Positions 32,332 to 42,845 of a stretch of 64,000 bases of DNA are shown one piece after another. Positions within the stretch are counted from its first letter, which is position 1; the number at the start of each line of letters is the position of its first letter. The notes under the pieces are model-generated. The model ran no database searches. It saw only the letters and a list, made by a program, of their open reading frames with translations, and was not told where the DNA came from. The DNA lies in contig JASISA010000036.1 in assembly GCA_031771865.1 (NCBI GenBank), positions 682,001 through 746,000 on the forward strand, given 5' to 3'. Source of the stretch: Nothophaeocryptopus gaeumannii (Eukaryota > Ascomycota > Dothideomycetes > Mycosphaerellales > Mycosphaerellaceae). Both the position numbers and the translations under genes were made by a program.

Positions 32332-34415
32332 ATGGGTTTACTTGACTATCTTCCATGGTTTATGCAACCATCTAGCTCAACACCGGCGCCTCAGCCTGCT
32401 CCTGCAGTTGACCGAGTTGAAACGGTCTCTCCGACTATTCCTCCTGCGGCGACCTCGTCTCCAGGCATACCACAGAGACCTACCCAAGCTTCGAGCAAGT
32501 ACGCCGGGTTTCACGCCGGGTTTAAGGGAAATTGGAAGCGAGGGAGGCCACTTACTCAAGGAGATGACGATGATACGAATTGGGTTCCAGCGACCAAGAG
32601 GCTGAAGACACAACTGGCAGCGCACAAAAAGCGCGACCCATCTTTGCCATCGTCCCGGCCGCCGAAGCCAGCTCTTCTTGATGTGTCCGGCAGACTCAGC
32701 CCGACGTCAGCGAGACTGTCGGAATATGCTAAGTCGAAGGCTGGTCTTCAATTATCGGGAAGCAGACTAGATTTACCGCGGTACACGAGACCCAAGCCAG
32801 GAGATGAGAAGCCGAAGTCAGGTCCATCAGCATTGAAGGAGCCCAAATTCGGCACTTCTATGTCTAGGCAGAAGCTCAGTTCTGGTACATTGCCACCCAG
32901 GAAGCCCGAGACTGATCATTTCCCCCCCGACAAGAAGCCAAAGATCGGTCCATCGTCATCACAAAAGCCCAAGCCAGGCTCAGCAGTTGCTGGACAGAAG
33001 GCGAATCCGGCTCTCTCGCCATCTAAGCAGCCGAAGACAGATCATTTCTCGCCAGACAAGCCGGAGACAGGTCTATCGTCCTCTCAAAAGCCCAAGCAAG
33101 GCTCAGCAGTTGCTGGAAAGAAGCCGGATCGGGCTCTCTCGCCGTCACAGAAGCCCAAGTCAGGCTCTTTGCTTTCCGGGGAGAAGCCAGGAGAGAGATC
33201 AAGTCCACCTCCAAACCCAAAATCATGTCGCTCGCCTTCGCCTCCAAAAGGTCCACGTCCACGAAAGCTAGATGGCAAAGAGATTATCGGTGGGTAGGAA
33301 GAACAGGTCGTTCCTGGAAATATTCTAGACGGTGATCCTCAATGTTTCCCCCATGCCTCCTCACCTAGTCAAAAGGCATGAAAAACCCAGGAAATCTCTG
33401 CTACCGAAACGCGACTCTCCAAGCGCTGTTCCACAGCCCTGCTTTCTATCGAGCGATGGGAAAGATGCACAAAGATTGCAAAATTACGCGTGCCACCGAC
33501 TGTGTACTTTGCTCCTTGCAGAATTTGGCATATACGTACTGGCAAAACAGCGACTTCGGTCCTCTGTACGATCAGATGATGGATGCTTTCAAGGACAACC
33601 CACCGAAGACCTTTACTCTCATGATTGAAGAGTGGGGATTAAAGACCGGAAGCCCGGGGCAAAGCGATGTGGCAGACTTTCTCCGCTACTTCTTTATTCA
33701 AATCATGCCCAAGGTTGGATTCTTGCGGCCGGCAGTGGGAGACGATGCGGCCTACAGCACTGCTTTCGACATCCGGTGGCGCTCTTACTGGAAGTGTGAA
33801 GATTGCGGAAAAGTGAGCCAGAGGCCTCTTTATTGGAACAGTGAAGCTGCTGGTGACCCAATCCTCACGGCAAGAATCCAAAACCAAAAGATAGGTGAAC
33901 CGTTGGAATATTATTTGGAATGGAACTTCGAGGAGAAAAGGCTCATCAGGTGCGAGGAGGACGAGTGCATGGTACTTGAAAAGAATTTGGGCAAAGACGG
34001 ACCTCCCCGGACGTACCAGCACCGCATCATCAGTGCGCCGGAAGTCCTGATCGTGCAAATTGAGCGATTTGTACAAAAGCCACGCCCTCATGCTGAACGA
34101 TTTGGGAGGTAAAAAGGTCAAATTCGCTATGATGACTTTAAAATGTTCGATCAAGTCGCCTACTCTGAGTATCTCAATCTGACGGACAAGGCCGAGTCAC
34201 CAGATGACTTGATCTATCGACTTGACGGGATCGTGTCACACAGGGGACCTTCGGTTCAGAGAGGCCACTATGTGGCCAGCGTGAGGAACTATCAATGAGA
34301 TGAGTACGACCGCATTAACGACACTAAGGTCTCTCGAAAGATCAGTGTGGAACGCTTCCTGCACCCTGAAGAGGGAGACTCGCCATATATGCTTGTCTAT
34401 ACCAAGCTGAACTAG
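32332..34415 (+). pseudogene. USP-type deubiquitinase, copy B (disrupted)
   Basis: An ORF from 32332 encodes a Pro/Lys/Ser-rich N-terminal region of about 320 residues, with tandem repeats. It ends at an in-frame TAG (33295-33297), beyond which the family sequence continues in the same frame as QVVPGNILDGDPQCFPHASS, equivalent to copy A's VIPEGVVDG. Near 33370, at an AAAA run, the frame shifts. The Cys box MKNPGNLCYRNATLQALFHS then runs on from 33378 with HKDC, DCVLCSLQ, the zinc pair WKCEDCGK / IRCEEDECM and AQIERF-type strands. In-frame TAA (34110-34112) and TGA (34296-34298) follow, the latter after the His box YRLDGIVSHRGPSVQRGHYV. The last stop is at 34413-34415. One shift plus three stops make this a pseudogene, although catalytic residues persist. 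Confidence 0.8.
32905..33153 (+). repeat. Tandem coding repeat in USP copy B
   Basis: Two adjacent units of 126 and about 123 bases (32905-33030 and 33031-33153) encode about 42 residues each, with the shared pattern TDHF.PDK, SSSQKPK.GSAVAG.K and ALSPS. A third partial unit (SQKPKSGSLLSGEK) follows. They form a low-complexity linker before the catalytic domain. Confidence 0.7.
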
Positions 34416-35030
34416 AGAGAGTCATAAGGATCAATGAGTTTAGTCAAAAAACCTGCGACGCCTTTGGTTGTTCTGGTGAATCGCACTCCCAGCAATGTCG
34501 CAACGGCCACCAAGGCTTTCACATGCCATGGCTATCTGAAGTGAAACGCATGCAGAGCCGTGCATACACTGCGAATACAATGCCAGGATCAATCGAACAA
34601 CATTAGGACTTTGATCGGAGTGCTGACCTCTTTCAGCCTCTCCATATTCAACCATGAAAGCCATACAGGAAACAAAGACTCACAATGCGCCAGCCGAAGA
34701 TAGACTTCTTTAACCAGGCGAGCTTTCAAAACAATACCGCTCGTACGCCATGCAATTTCCCTTCACAGCTCAGAATAGAAATTTTCCCGTACACAAGAAG
34801 AGACCATCACTCTCCTTTCCCTCAGCCATCGTTTTCTCTCCATCTTACATGTTTTTCCACATCCTGTTCCTTATCCCCCTCGTCTATTTCGTTTGTCCAT
34901 GCACCATACTGAGCTGGTCTCTTCAATTATTCCTTTGGCTGCTACGTCCACTACTGGAAACCCTGGAGGTCAACATAGTGCCCGTTCGAGCGAGATCTAT
35001 GCCCACGCCCAAAAGTGATTTTTCGCATAT
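34416..35030. other. Spacer between USP copies B and C
   Basis: About 600 bases. A frame at 34750-35124 has a hydrophobic stretch, but it overlaps the start of copy C in another frame and shows no family features; treated as spurious. Confidence 0.4.
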
Positions 35031-36470
35031 ATGGCCCCCATTCGCAAAAACGCAGACACCGCCATGGGTAAGTCGAGGAAGCGATCCCGCGATGACGATG
35101 AAGATGAGAGAGCAGGTCTTGTGAAGGAGAGAGGGAAGATCATCGCAACAGGACGACAAGCGATTCCCAATCGTGTGATGGAGGGAAGGAGGACGAGACG
35201 TTTTCCCCACGTCAATTCCCCTAAATCGAAAGGCCTCATCAACAAGGGCATCTACTGCCACAGGAATTCTTCCCTTCAAGCCCTTTTTCACGTCCCAGCC
35301 TTCTACCGCTACCTCGGAAAACCACACAAGAACTGCCCCCTCACTTCTGATGAATGCGTGACTTGCGCTCTCCAAGATCTCTGCCATTCCTACTGGAACG
35401 AGGACGTTGTTGTCCCCCTTTCCTTAGACGATGATCTTTTTGGCGAAGGCTCTTCAAACCAAGACGAGGAAGACCCTGCTCCTGCCGTGAACACAGACCG
35501 CCAGGAGGCGTTCTTCACTGCCGTTAGCAATGCTCTTCCCCAAAACCTCGGCCTCCTCCTGCAAGACGTCCTGCAGGAAACCAGTCAGATGCCGCGGACT
35601 TCTTGACATACCTCCTACACGAACAACTTCGCTCATTCGAGTTGCCGACCGATAATGCCTCATACTTCGGAGACATTCGGGATTCGGTTACATCGTTCCT
35701 GGACTTGTCAAGATTGTGGAGAAATCACCGAACAAAAGGTCGATGGCGAGGGTCTAGGTCTTGCGCTGGGTATCCAACATCCCTCTCCCAACCAGAAGAT
35801 CGGTGTCTATCTCGATGCATACTTCAATTACAAACCAAACATTTACTGCGAAACCGCCCATTGCGTAGCTATGCAACTCTCCATGGGCATCGACGCGGAC
35901 CGACGCTCCGAGACCCCCGGCCCACAACGCGACCAAACTCTTCGACTGGTAAAAAATCCAGAGATCCTGGTTGTCCAATTGAAAAGGCTTCAGTACAGCG
36001 AAGTTCGAGATCCAGAAACGGGATACGTGTTGGAAATGGAGACTGACAAGATCTTCGACGAGGTCAAGTATAAGGAGTACCTCAACATGAACGCCTTCAC
36101 TTTGGAGGGTGATGATGCTATGTATCGATTAGATGGCGTTGTTGCCCACCAGGGAGCCGATAAGGAGAATGGTCATTGGGTCGCGGCGGTAAGGAGTTAC
36201 GGTGGATTCGATTTCAAGGTCATCAGTGATGATGGTTGGATTCAGATGGCGAGAGAAGGTGATTTCGATGAGATGAAGTGGCCTTATGTCTTTGATTCGG
36301 ATGGTGATATCATGGATATTGAGCCCATGGCTGTAAGTGACGGACAGCGGGTCTGTCGTGCATTTGTTAGTGGCAGTATCACATCTTCGAATCTTGTAAT
36401 TGCAAAAACGTCTTTCTTTCATCGACACAACTGTCCAGCAGGTCGTGATTCGCTTTCATTACCTCCGTAA
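35031..36470 (+). pseudogene. USP-type deubiquitinase, copy C (two compensating frameshifts)
   Basis: Starts MAPIRKNADTAMGKSRKRSR and carries the tandem-family core QAIPNRVMEGRRTRRFPHVN then the Cys box SKGLINKGIYCHRNSSLQAL, with HKNCPLTSDECVTCALQ. Around 35587 the frame slips by one: the conserved QDAADFLTYLLHEQL (QQDAxEFL box of USPs) is in the second frame. At about 35666 one extra base returns to the first frame (SETFGIRLHRSWTCQDCGE). The rest is intact: IYCETAHCV completes the zinc pair, and the His box is YRLDGVVAHQGADKENGHWV. The net effect is about 26 residues in the wrong frame, with a TGA at 35605-35607. Either a young pseudogene or two sequencing errors; no intron fits, since it would remove the conserved box. 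It is convergent with GCP2, 58 bases away. Confidence 0.75.
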
Positions 36471-36528
36471 CGCCGTCGCTCAAGAACTGATCAAGAAGAT
36501 GCGCAAAGTGCCAAAGGTCTTACGGCAC

Positions 36529-39280
36529 CTAGCCGTAAGCTTCTGGGCCTGGGCCGCCACCCGGGCCGCCTTCATTCGCCATGCTGAGTCTTGCACAAAG
36601 TCCGAGGAAGACAACCGTCTCGGTTGCGGCGAGGTAATTCAACGCATCGAGTAAGATCTTGAGATGTCGACTAAAGTGGTCCTCGTATTGCTGGAGGATT
36701 GAGAATAGCTTGTCCAGTTTTGCCGGATCGTACGCGGCTTTTGAGCTCGCGCTGGCGTTTGGAGACGCCAGATCTGGATCAGCACCAGCAAGATATCGCG
36801 AGAGCGAAGCAGTGTAGTTCGCGAACAGAGCGCAAGTTGACATGACTTTCGAATTGATCTAGTAACTTGTCAGCGATCGTATCATTGGGGCGAGACTTCT
36901 GAACATACCCGGAGAAGCTTGGAGTTGGTCAACATGCACTCCTTCAGACATGTCGCTAACATATCAATATGATCTTGCATCAGCTCGTCGACTGTTCTCT
37001 TGGCGCCTGCATGTTCGTCGCTTGCTTGATCATCGTCCGCATGGGATATTCTGGCCATGAACGCGAGCCAATTGGGTTCAATGACCTCGCTTGTACAGAA
37101 GTAGATCAGCTGTTGCACGAAACACAGCATTCTGCTGCGCAGACACCAAGCTCGTCGCTTCCAGACCTCGATCTTTCTCGCCACAGCAGCATTGGCTTTG
37201 GACTTATGGTTCCACGACTTCACTTTCGTATGCTCGGTCCAAGAATTCGTCAAGAGGATTTCCAGATGTCGCAGACTCAACAGATATCGGAACAATAGTT
37301 GGTACCGCGTGAGAGTCACTCGGCTCACTACTAATGAAAGCGGAAACGGGACAGCATAATCGAACGTAAGTGCCTCGTATCCGGAAATTTCCTTTTCGTC
37401 CTTGGCATCAACGCCCACCGCTTGTGTGTAGGCGGACAATGAAGTGGCGTCGGCATCCATACCCTGGACGTTGACGACACGCATCAGCCAGCCTGTTAGT
37501 CCGACATCGTTCATAGACACTTTGATGTCTTCTTTGTACGGATCTTCGGCTGCAACGGAGCCCGGCTGCCGTATGACTGACTCCAGTAGCGTCTGCAACT
37601 TGCCGATGTTCACGCTCTTAGCGGTCTTTCGAAGTTCCAGATGTGTGAGTTCCAGGAAGTACGAGAAGAAGTCGCTGCGATCCAGGAAGAAGTAGTGCTT
37701 CAAGCTCCGTAACCGTGATGGTAGTCCATGCGTTGTAATGAGGAGCTTCATGAGGCTCTGATTCGCGAATGTGTATGCGCCAGATACGTTTTCGACAAAC
37801 CGCGGGTCATCGAAAGTGTGCGGCAGGTCGGTGTTGGCGTTGAGATTGCGGCTGACGTTTTCAATTCCACCACACTCCCGGACGACGTTCAGGTACTTGC
37901 CCGCGAGCAATACCTTATCCTTATATGGATGCAGCTGTGGAGGCACGAGATCTTCTCGCAATGTGTATCTCTTCTCCCAGTACTCATCAGTGTAGTCTTG
38001 CTCCAGACCTTCTCGACGAATGGACTTTTGCTCCTTGATGAGAAACTCCTGATGTGGATCGCGGACATTGCCATGATGCAGCCATTCATTCAGCATGGCC
38101 ATGTACGGCTTGCTCGCTTCACGTAATAGAGTCGTCAACAGTTGCCGAGCTGGAGGATCTCCTGCCATAGAGGCCAGTCGCCTCGTCAGTAATCGTATAA
38201 CGGAGCCACCTTTGCACACTTTCTTTCCAACTTGCTGAGAGTCTTTTCCCTCCTTCAATGATTCCAATATATTTTCAAATTCGTCAGAGTTGTCATCGGA
38301 TTCCTCGGCATCCAGCAAGTTGTTCTCCTTTAAGATCTCATTCGCAACGCCATACAGCTGCAGCATCATGTGAGCTGTCGGTTTCGTGTGTAGACTGAAT
38401 TGATGCAACGTGAAGCCATCGTTAGTGAGCATCTGGTGCTCAAGCTGTGCGATCAAGATCATGTAGTCCTTCAGAAGCTTTCTCATCGCAGCGCACAGGG
38501 CATGGTTGACTGTTCCCATTTCCTCCTTGCTCTGTACTTCCACAAAAGCTTCCACTGCACAATAATGTGTCGCCGTCTTGAGCATGCTATTGGCAAGATC
38601 CCTCAAACTCGGGTCCAGGCCGGGCGGTATCCAGAATTGCGGACCGGCGAGTTTGCCCTTCTCGTCTAGTGGGTCATACTGGTCAACATATCGAACGTAC
38701 TGTCCCTCGAAGCCCATGAGCACGAAAAGGAGATCCTCGATAATCGCTTTCTCCTGGGCTTCTAATGAAAGCGAGCCGAATGTGGGTGGCTGCAGAGCCA
38801 CAGGTGCTCGTTTCGCCTCCGGAGGAACAGATATTCGGGAGGCTAGAGGTGCGGATGAGGGTGACAGGAGAGTTGCGAGAGGCGTCCATGGCATTACTGC
38901 AATCGATCAATACGGCAACACATACAACGTAAACAACGCCTACGCACAGGTTACATACCCGCAGCTTCATCATTCGCCTTTGCTTTGGCTTTCGACATCG
39001 GCCTTTCCGTCTCTGTGCTCTTACGCCCAGTGCCATTTGGAGTGTCGCGCTTTACGGGACTTATAGTCCGCTTAATGACAGTCGCCCTCGATTCTGTAGT
39101 TCGCTTTGTCTCGGTCGTCGTCGAGATCTTCCTGTTGTGGAGGTTCTTCTTCGAGTCCGTACGTGTCTCATCGGTTCGCGTGGGATCGACTGCGCTGGTG
39201 GGTCTGCTTCGTTGTTGACGCTGTGCTGCAGCTCGTCGCTCAGATATGCTCGCATTGCGCGGAGGAGGTTGCGATGCCAT
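36529..39280 (-). CDS. SPC97: Gamma-tubulin complex component 2 (GCP2 / Spc97)
   Basis: Three exons: 39280-38959, 38896-36909 and 36858-36529 (introns 38958-38897 GTATGT...TGCAG and 36908-36859 GTATGT...ACTAG) encode 879 residues. The basic N-terminus (RRAAAQRQQRSR, then Lys/Thr rich) leads to ISVPPEAKRAP and the GRIP1 region: IIEDLLFVLMGFEGQYVRYV, VNHALCAAMRKLLKDYMILI and AMLNEWLHHGNVRDP with HQEFLIKE. The GRIP2 half has YFFLDRSDFFSYFLEL, GLTGWLMRVV and YQLLFRYLLSLRHLE. GCP2 and GCP3 with gamma-tubulin form the small complex that nucleates microtubules at the spindle pole body. The choice of GCP2 over GCP3 rests on the FEGQYVRY and VNHALCAA segments. It is divergent from PUP2. Confidence 0.9.
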
Positions 39281-39621
39281 AGTCAGCCTCCAGCATTGTT
39301 TCTGTCATGCAACACGTCCTCGTATGCAAAGTGTATAGCGGTGGATGCGGTGTTTCTTGAAGGCCCCACGATCGAAACGCGCTCTCCCAAACACCGACAC
39401 GACCCTGGTCGAATATAAGGTTACGCGATACCGAACCTTATTTGGCTTCAGGCAGCTCGACTGTACGTGTGTCCATCACCAAACATCACATCCAACGACC
39501 AACGACTTTCAAGCGCGACTACGAAACTCCTTCAACCCCGTATCATACCAGAAATTGAAGCGAGAAGTCATAGAAGCGATCCACCCCGACGACAAAAGAA
39601 CCACCCAGATAGACCGGCATC
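39281..39621. promoter_or_regulatory. Divergent promoter region GCP2 / PUP2
   Basis: Shared 341-base region between two start codons. I did not find a yeast-type proteasome control element (GGTGGCAAA) on either strand. Confidence 0.4.
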
Positions 39622-40521
39622 ATGTTCATCGCGCGGTCCGAATATGGTAAATACCATGTCTTGTATGCATTGGATGAAACAAATCACTAATCGTTGAATA
39701 GATCGCGGCATCAAGTATGTCTTTTGATATGTTTCGCTACCCTCAGCCTCCATACTAACCCTCGAAAGCACCTTCTCCCCGGAAGGTCGCCTCTTCCAAG
39801 TCGAATACTCCCTCGAAGCCATCAAGCTGGGCTCAACAGCGATCGGCATCTCCACCTCCGCCGGCGTCATCCTAGGCGTCGAGAAGCGCATCACGTCCTC
39901 CCTACTCGAGACCAGCTCCGTGGAGAAGATTGTCGAGATTGACAGACACATCGGATGCGCCATGTCCGGCCTGCAGGCCGATGCACGGAGTATGATCGAG
40001 CATGCGCGAGTCACAAGCCAGAGCCACGAGTTCCACTACAACGAGCGATTAAGCGTCGAGAGCTGTACACAAGCCATCTGCGACTTGGCGCTGCGCTTCG
40101 GTGAGGGTGCGGAGGGGGAGGAGAGCATCATGAGCAGACCGTTTGGTGTGGCGCTGCTCATCGCTGGATACGATGAGAATGGGCCGTCGCTGTAAGAGAA
40201 GCATAAAGAGGCGTGAGAGCAAGGATACTGACAGATGTGGTTAGCTACCACGCCGAGCCTTCGGGCACCTTCTACCGCTACGACGCGAAAGCTATCGGCT
40301 CTGGATCCGAGGGCGCCCAAGCCGAGCTGCAGAACGAATTCCACAAGTCCTTGACACTCGAAGAAGCGGAGGTCTTGGTACTGAAGACGCTAAAGCAAGT
40401 GATGGAGGAGAAGCTGGATTCTAAGAACGTGCAATTGGCAAGCGTGACCAAGGACAAGGGCTTCCGGATCTACACCGACGAGGAAATGGCAGGCGTTGTC
40501 GGGAGACTGGAAGGCAACTAG
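39622..40521 (+). CDS. PUP2: 20S proteasome alpha-5 subunit (PUP2/PSMA5)
   Basis: Four exons: 39622-39646, 39702-39714, 39769-40191 and 40245-40521, giving 245 residues, the usual length. Exon 1 encodes MFIARSEY, exon 2 is only 13 bases (RGI and part of the codons around it), and exon 3 begins TFSPEGRLFQVEYSLEAIKL, the proteasome alpha signature. LGVEKRITSSLLETSSVEKI, IGCAMSGLQADARSM and RPFGVALLIAGYD follow. Exon 4 carries YHAEPSGTFYRYDAKAIGSG and a typical helix 4-5 region. Introns are GTAAAT...AATAG, GTATGT...CGAAAG and GTAAGA...GGTTAG. Alpha-5 is an essential structural subunit of the outer ring. Confidence 0.95.
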
Positions 40522-41073
40522 ACGAGCAGCAAAAGAGCAGGGAAACGTGCTACGATCGGCACGGAGTCGGACTGTACAGTAAGATAAGGGCTACTGCATT
40601 GCGTCGGCGCTGAGGCGTTTGATGCCCGCGCGGACATCCAGCAGGCAAGTCATGAACGAAGATACTTTGTACGCTGACATACGGCACTCTTTCAGCTTCA
40701 GATGTGCTCGGGTGCACATTATACGGCTGTCACACACGACTCGAACACACTAATTCGGCAGCTTTTGAGTACTCGTCCTCCGAGTGTTACCATGTACTCG
40801 CGCATTTTGCACAAAGTCTAGAAGCCGGTGAGAGCAGAACGTTGTTCGACGAGGCTCGCTCTCGTCGAACGACCTTTCTTTCACACGGGGCTTGTCTCCA
40901 GCATCTTACGAGCCTCGTCTACTCTTTCATGTTGCTTCGAGACTTGACTGGGCTCTACCTTTCGCTACCACTCGATGGCTTTGTCCCTTATTTCATGGTC
41001 TTCTTTGGCAGCCTTCGCGCTGCTCTGCCTTTTCTTCCTCGACACCACCCATAAAAACCGGACATAGTTCATC
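40522..41073. other. Intergenic, no gene seen
   Basis: About 550 bases. A 116-residue open frame at 40704-41054 shows no family features and overlaps others. It probably holds the PUP2 3' UTR and the promoter of the next gene. Confidence 0.4.
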
Positions 41074-42516
41074 ATGGCATACCAACAACACTTCCACAGC
41101 AGGCTGCTGCAGCAACTCAACGACACTAACGCACACAACCTCGAACTACAATCAGTGCTTGCACAGAAAGATGATGAGCTTACCTCGATGCGAGCTCGCT
41201 TACAGAAGGGCATTGGTCCCAATAGCGAGATGGATACAGGCAGACTTGCTACACTTCAACAGCGCCACGACGATCTTGTGAGACAGCTCAAATACGCCCA
41301 GGCCGCAGCGTCGAACTCCGAGAACAGTCTGAAGATCGCCGGCGAGAAGTTCGATAAAGTTGAAGGCATCCTCAAGAGACACATTGCGGAGCTGGAACAT
41401 AAGCTTGTCGAACGTGAACGTCAGCTCAAGGAAGCAGAGTCTCGAAAAGGTCCATGTGGGGGTCGTCAGTCCAACATGGCTGCACGTGCTCCAGACAGCG
41501 AGCTGGAAAGAGAACTCAACAGGCTGCGATCAGCATATTCTGCGCTGCAGAGACAATTTGAGGCAGAAAAGAGACACAATGCTGAAGCTGCGGCGCAACA
41601 CTTCACGCCAACTGAGCCGCAGAAACTGAGGAGGATCGAGAGACAGCAAGAAGCGGAAGATGAGGACGATGAAGAGCTCATGCCAAACATCAAACAAGAA
41701 CAGGTCGAGCCAGTCGCAGGTCCTTCGAAAGCACCGAATCCAATTGCTGCTCATTTCACGGCTCAACGCAACGCTGCACGTCTTTCACTTCAACCGATGA
41801 ACCGGAAAGGCAGTCCTGCTGTCAGATCGAAATCAAATCTCTCTGCAGTCGTCAATGCTATTGACTCTACTCCCACTACGCCCGCGCCATCGCGGAAACG
41901 CTTTCGCTCTTCTGCTAGTGACGACGGCGAAGTTCAAGTCGTAGTGGAACCCACCAACACCATCAACAAGGACCCCATGCCCCCTCCATCCCCACCCCCA
42001 ACCTCAAAGAGGATCAAACGTTCTGACAGCATCATCTCCACCGCCTTGTTCCCTTCTCCCACCGCTCTCGGAGCCTCCCCTCAAGAAGTCCGCCAAACCT
42101 TCGAATTCGAAGCCATAACCTCCCACCACCCCGACGGGCACATTTCCTCCCTAAACTCCCTAACAGACCTCTCCGACTGCTGCGACGAACTCTGGGACCT
42201 CATCGCCAACCTCCACACCCAATGGACCCTCGCAAAAGGACCAAACTGGCGCCAAGAATTCACCACAAAACCGAACCAACGTTGCAGTGGGGCCAGACCC
42301 TGCGTCACAACCAAGCTCTGTGGCGGCAAAGGAGCGAGGATGAAGTGGAGGGAGGGTGAAGAGGGAATGTGGGCTTGTAGAAAGTGTGTAGAGGAAGGCA
42401 AACCGTGTTTTGTGTGGAATGGGGAGGAGTTCTGGTTGTTGCCGTTGCATGAGGAGGATCGAAGGTTTGAGGTGAAGGAGGGGGCGGAGGTTCGGTATTG
42501 GGTGAATGTTGAGTAG
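41074..42516 (+). CDS. Coiled-coil protein with C-terminal Cys cluster, function unknown
   Basis: Intronless 480-residue protein. Residues 1-190 form a long heptad-type coiled coil (QQLNDTNAHNLELQSVLAQK onward). The middle is acidic, then Ser/Pro rich with basic nuclear-localisation-like patches (PSRKRFRSS, SKRIKRSD). Near the C-terminus a compact region holds seven cysteines: RCSGARPC, KLCGGKG, WACRKC, and GKPCFVW, followed by EFWLLPLHEED. This resembles a small zinc- or disulfide-bearing module found at the end of fungal hypothetical proteins; I do not recognise a named family. Together they suggest a nuclear protein that dimerises through the coil. There is no enzyme motif. Confidence 0.75.
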   Translation: MAYQQHFHSRLLQQLNDTNAHNLELQSVLAQKDDELTSMRARLQKGIGPNSEMDTGRLATLQQRHDDLVRQLKYAQAAASNSENSLKIAGEKFDKVEGILKRHIAELEHKLVERERQLKEAESRKGPCGGRQSNMAARAPDSELERELNRLRSAYSALQRQFEAEKRHNAEAAAQHFTPTEPQKLRRIERQQEAEDEDDEELMPNIKQEQVEPVAGPSKAPNPIAAHFTAQRNAARLSLQPMNRKGSPAVRSKSNLSAVVNAIDSTPTTPAPSRKRFRSSASDDGEVQVVVEPTNTINKDPMPPPSPPPTSKRIKRSDSIISTALFPSPTALGASPQEVRQTFEFEAITSHHPDGHISSLNSLTDLSDCCDELWDLIANLHTQWTLAKGPNWRQEFTTKPNQRCSGARPCVTTKLCGGKGARMKWREGEEGMWACRKCVEEGKPCFVWNGEEFWLLPLHEEDRRFEVKEGAEVRYWVNVE

Positions 42517-42845
42517 AGAGATGGAAGGGGTGGGAGATGGGGTGATGGTGGTTGCATGTGATCGGACGACTTCAGGCTTGGCGTTGCACTCTACTGCATG
42601 CTTTCGATCGTCGCGGCCGAGTCTTTGATGCATGTTGATACCCGTACCAGGAAGAGAGCGGCTCACAGCGAAGGACAATGCATTGGAAGATATGGAAGCT
42701 GAAGGTGGGTGGGTGGTGTGATGCTGCGAGTGAGCAGCCATTGCGTCGCAAGTCTTGCCTTGGAACATGGCATTAGGTCAAGCTAGAGAAGCAGAAGCCT
42801 ACCTCTCACTCCGTCTGTCCTCTACTAAAAGTAAAGCAATTGGTA
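42517..42845. other. Intergenic, no gene seen
   Basis: About 330 bases between two plus-strand genes; only short frames, most on the minus strand and antisense to the neighbour's 3' end. Confidence 0.4.

Noticed and set aside
34750..35124. 124-residue ORF between USP copies B and C
   Set aside because: It overlaps the start of copy C in another frame and has no recognisable domain.
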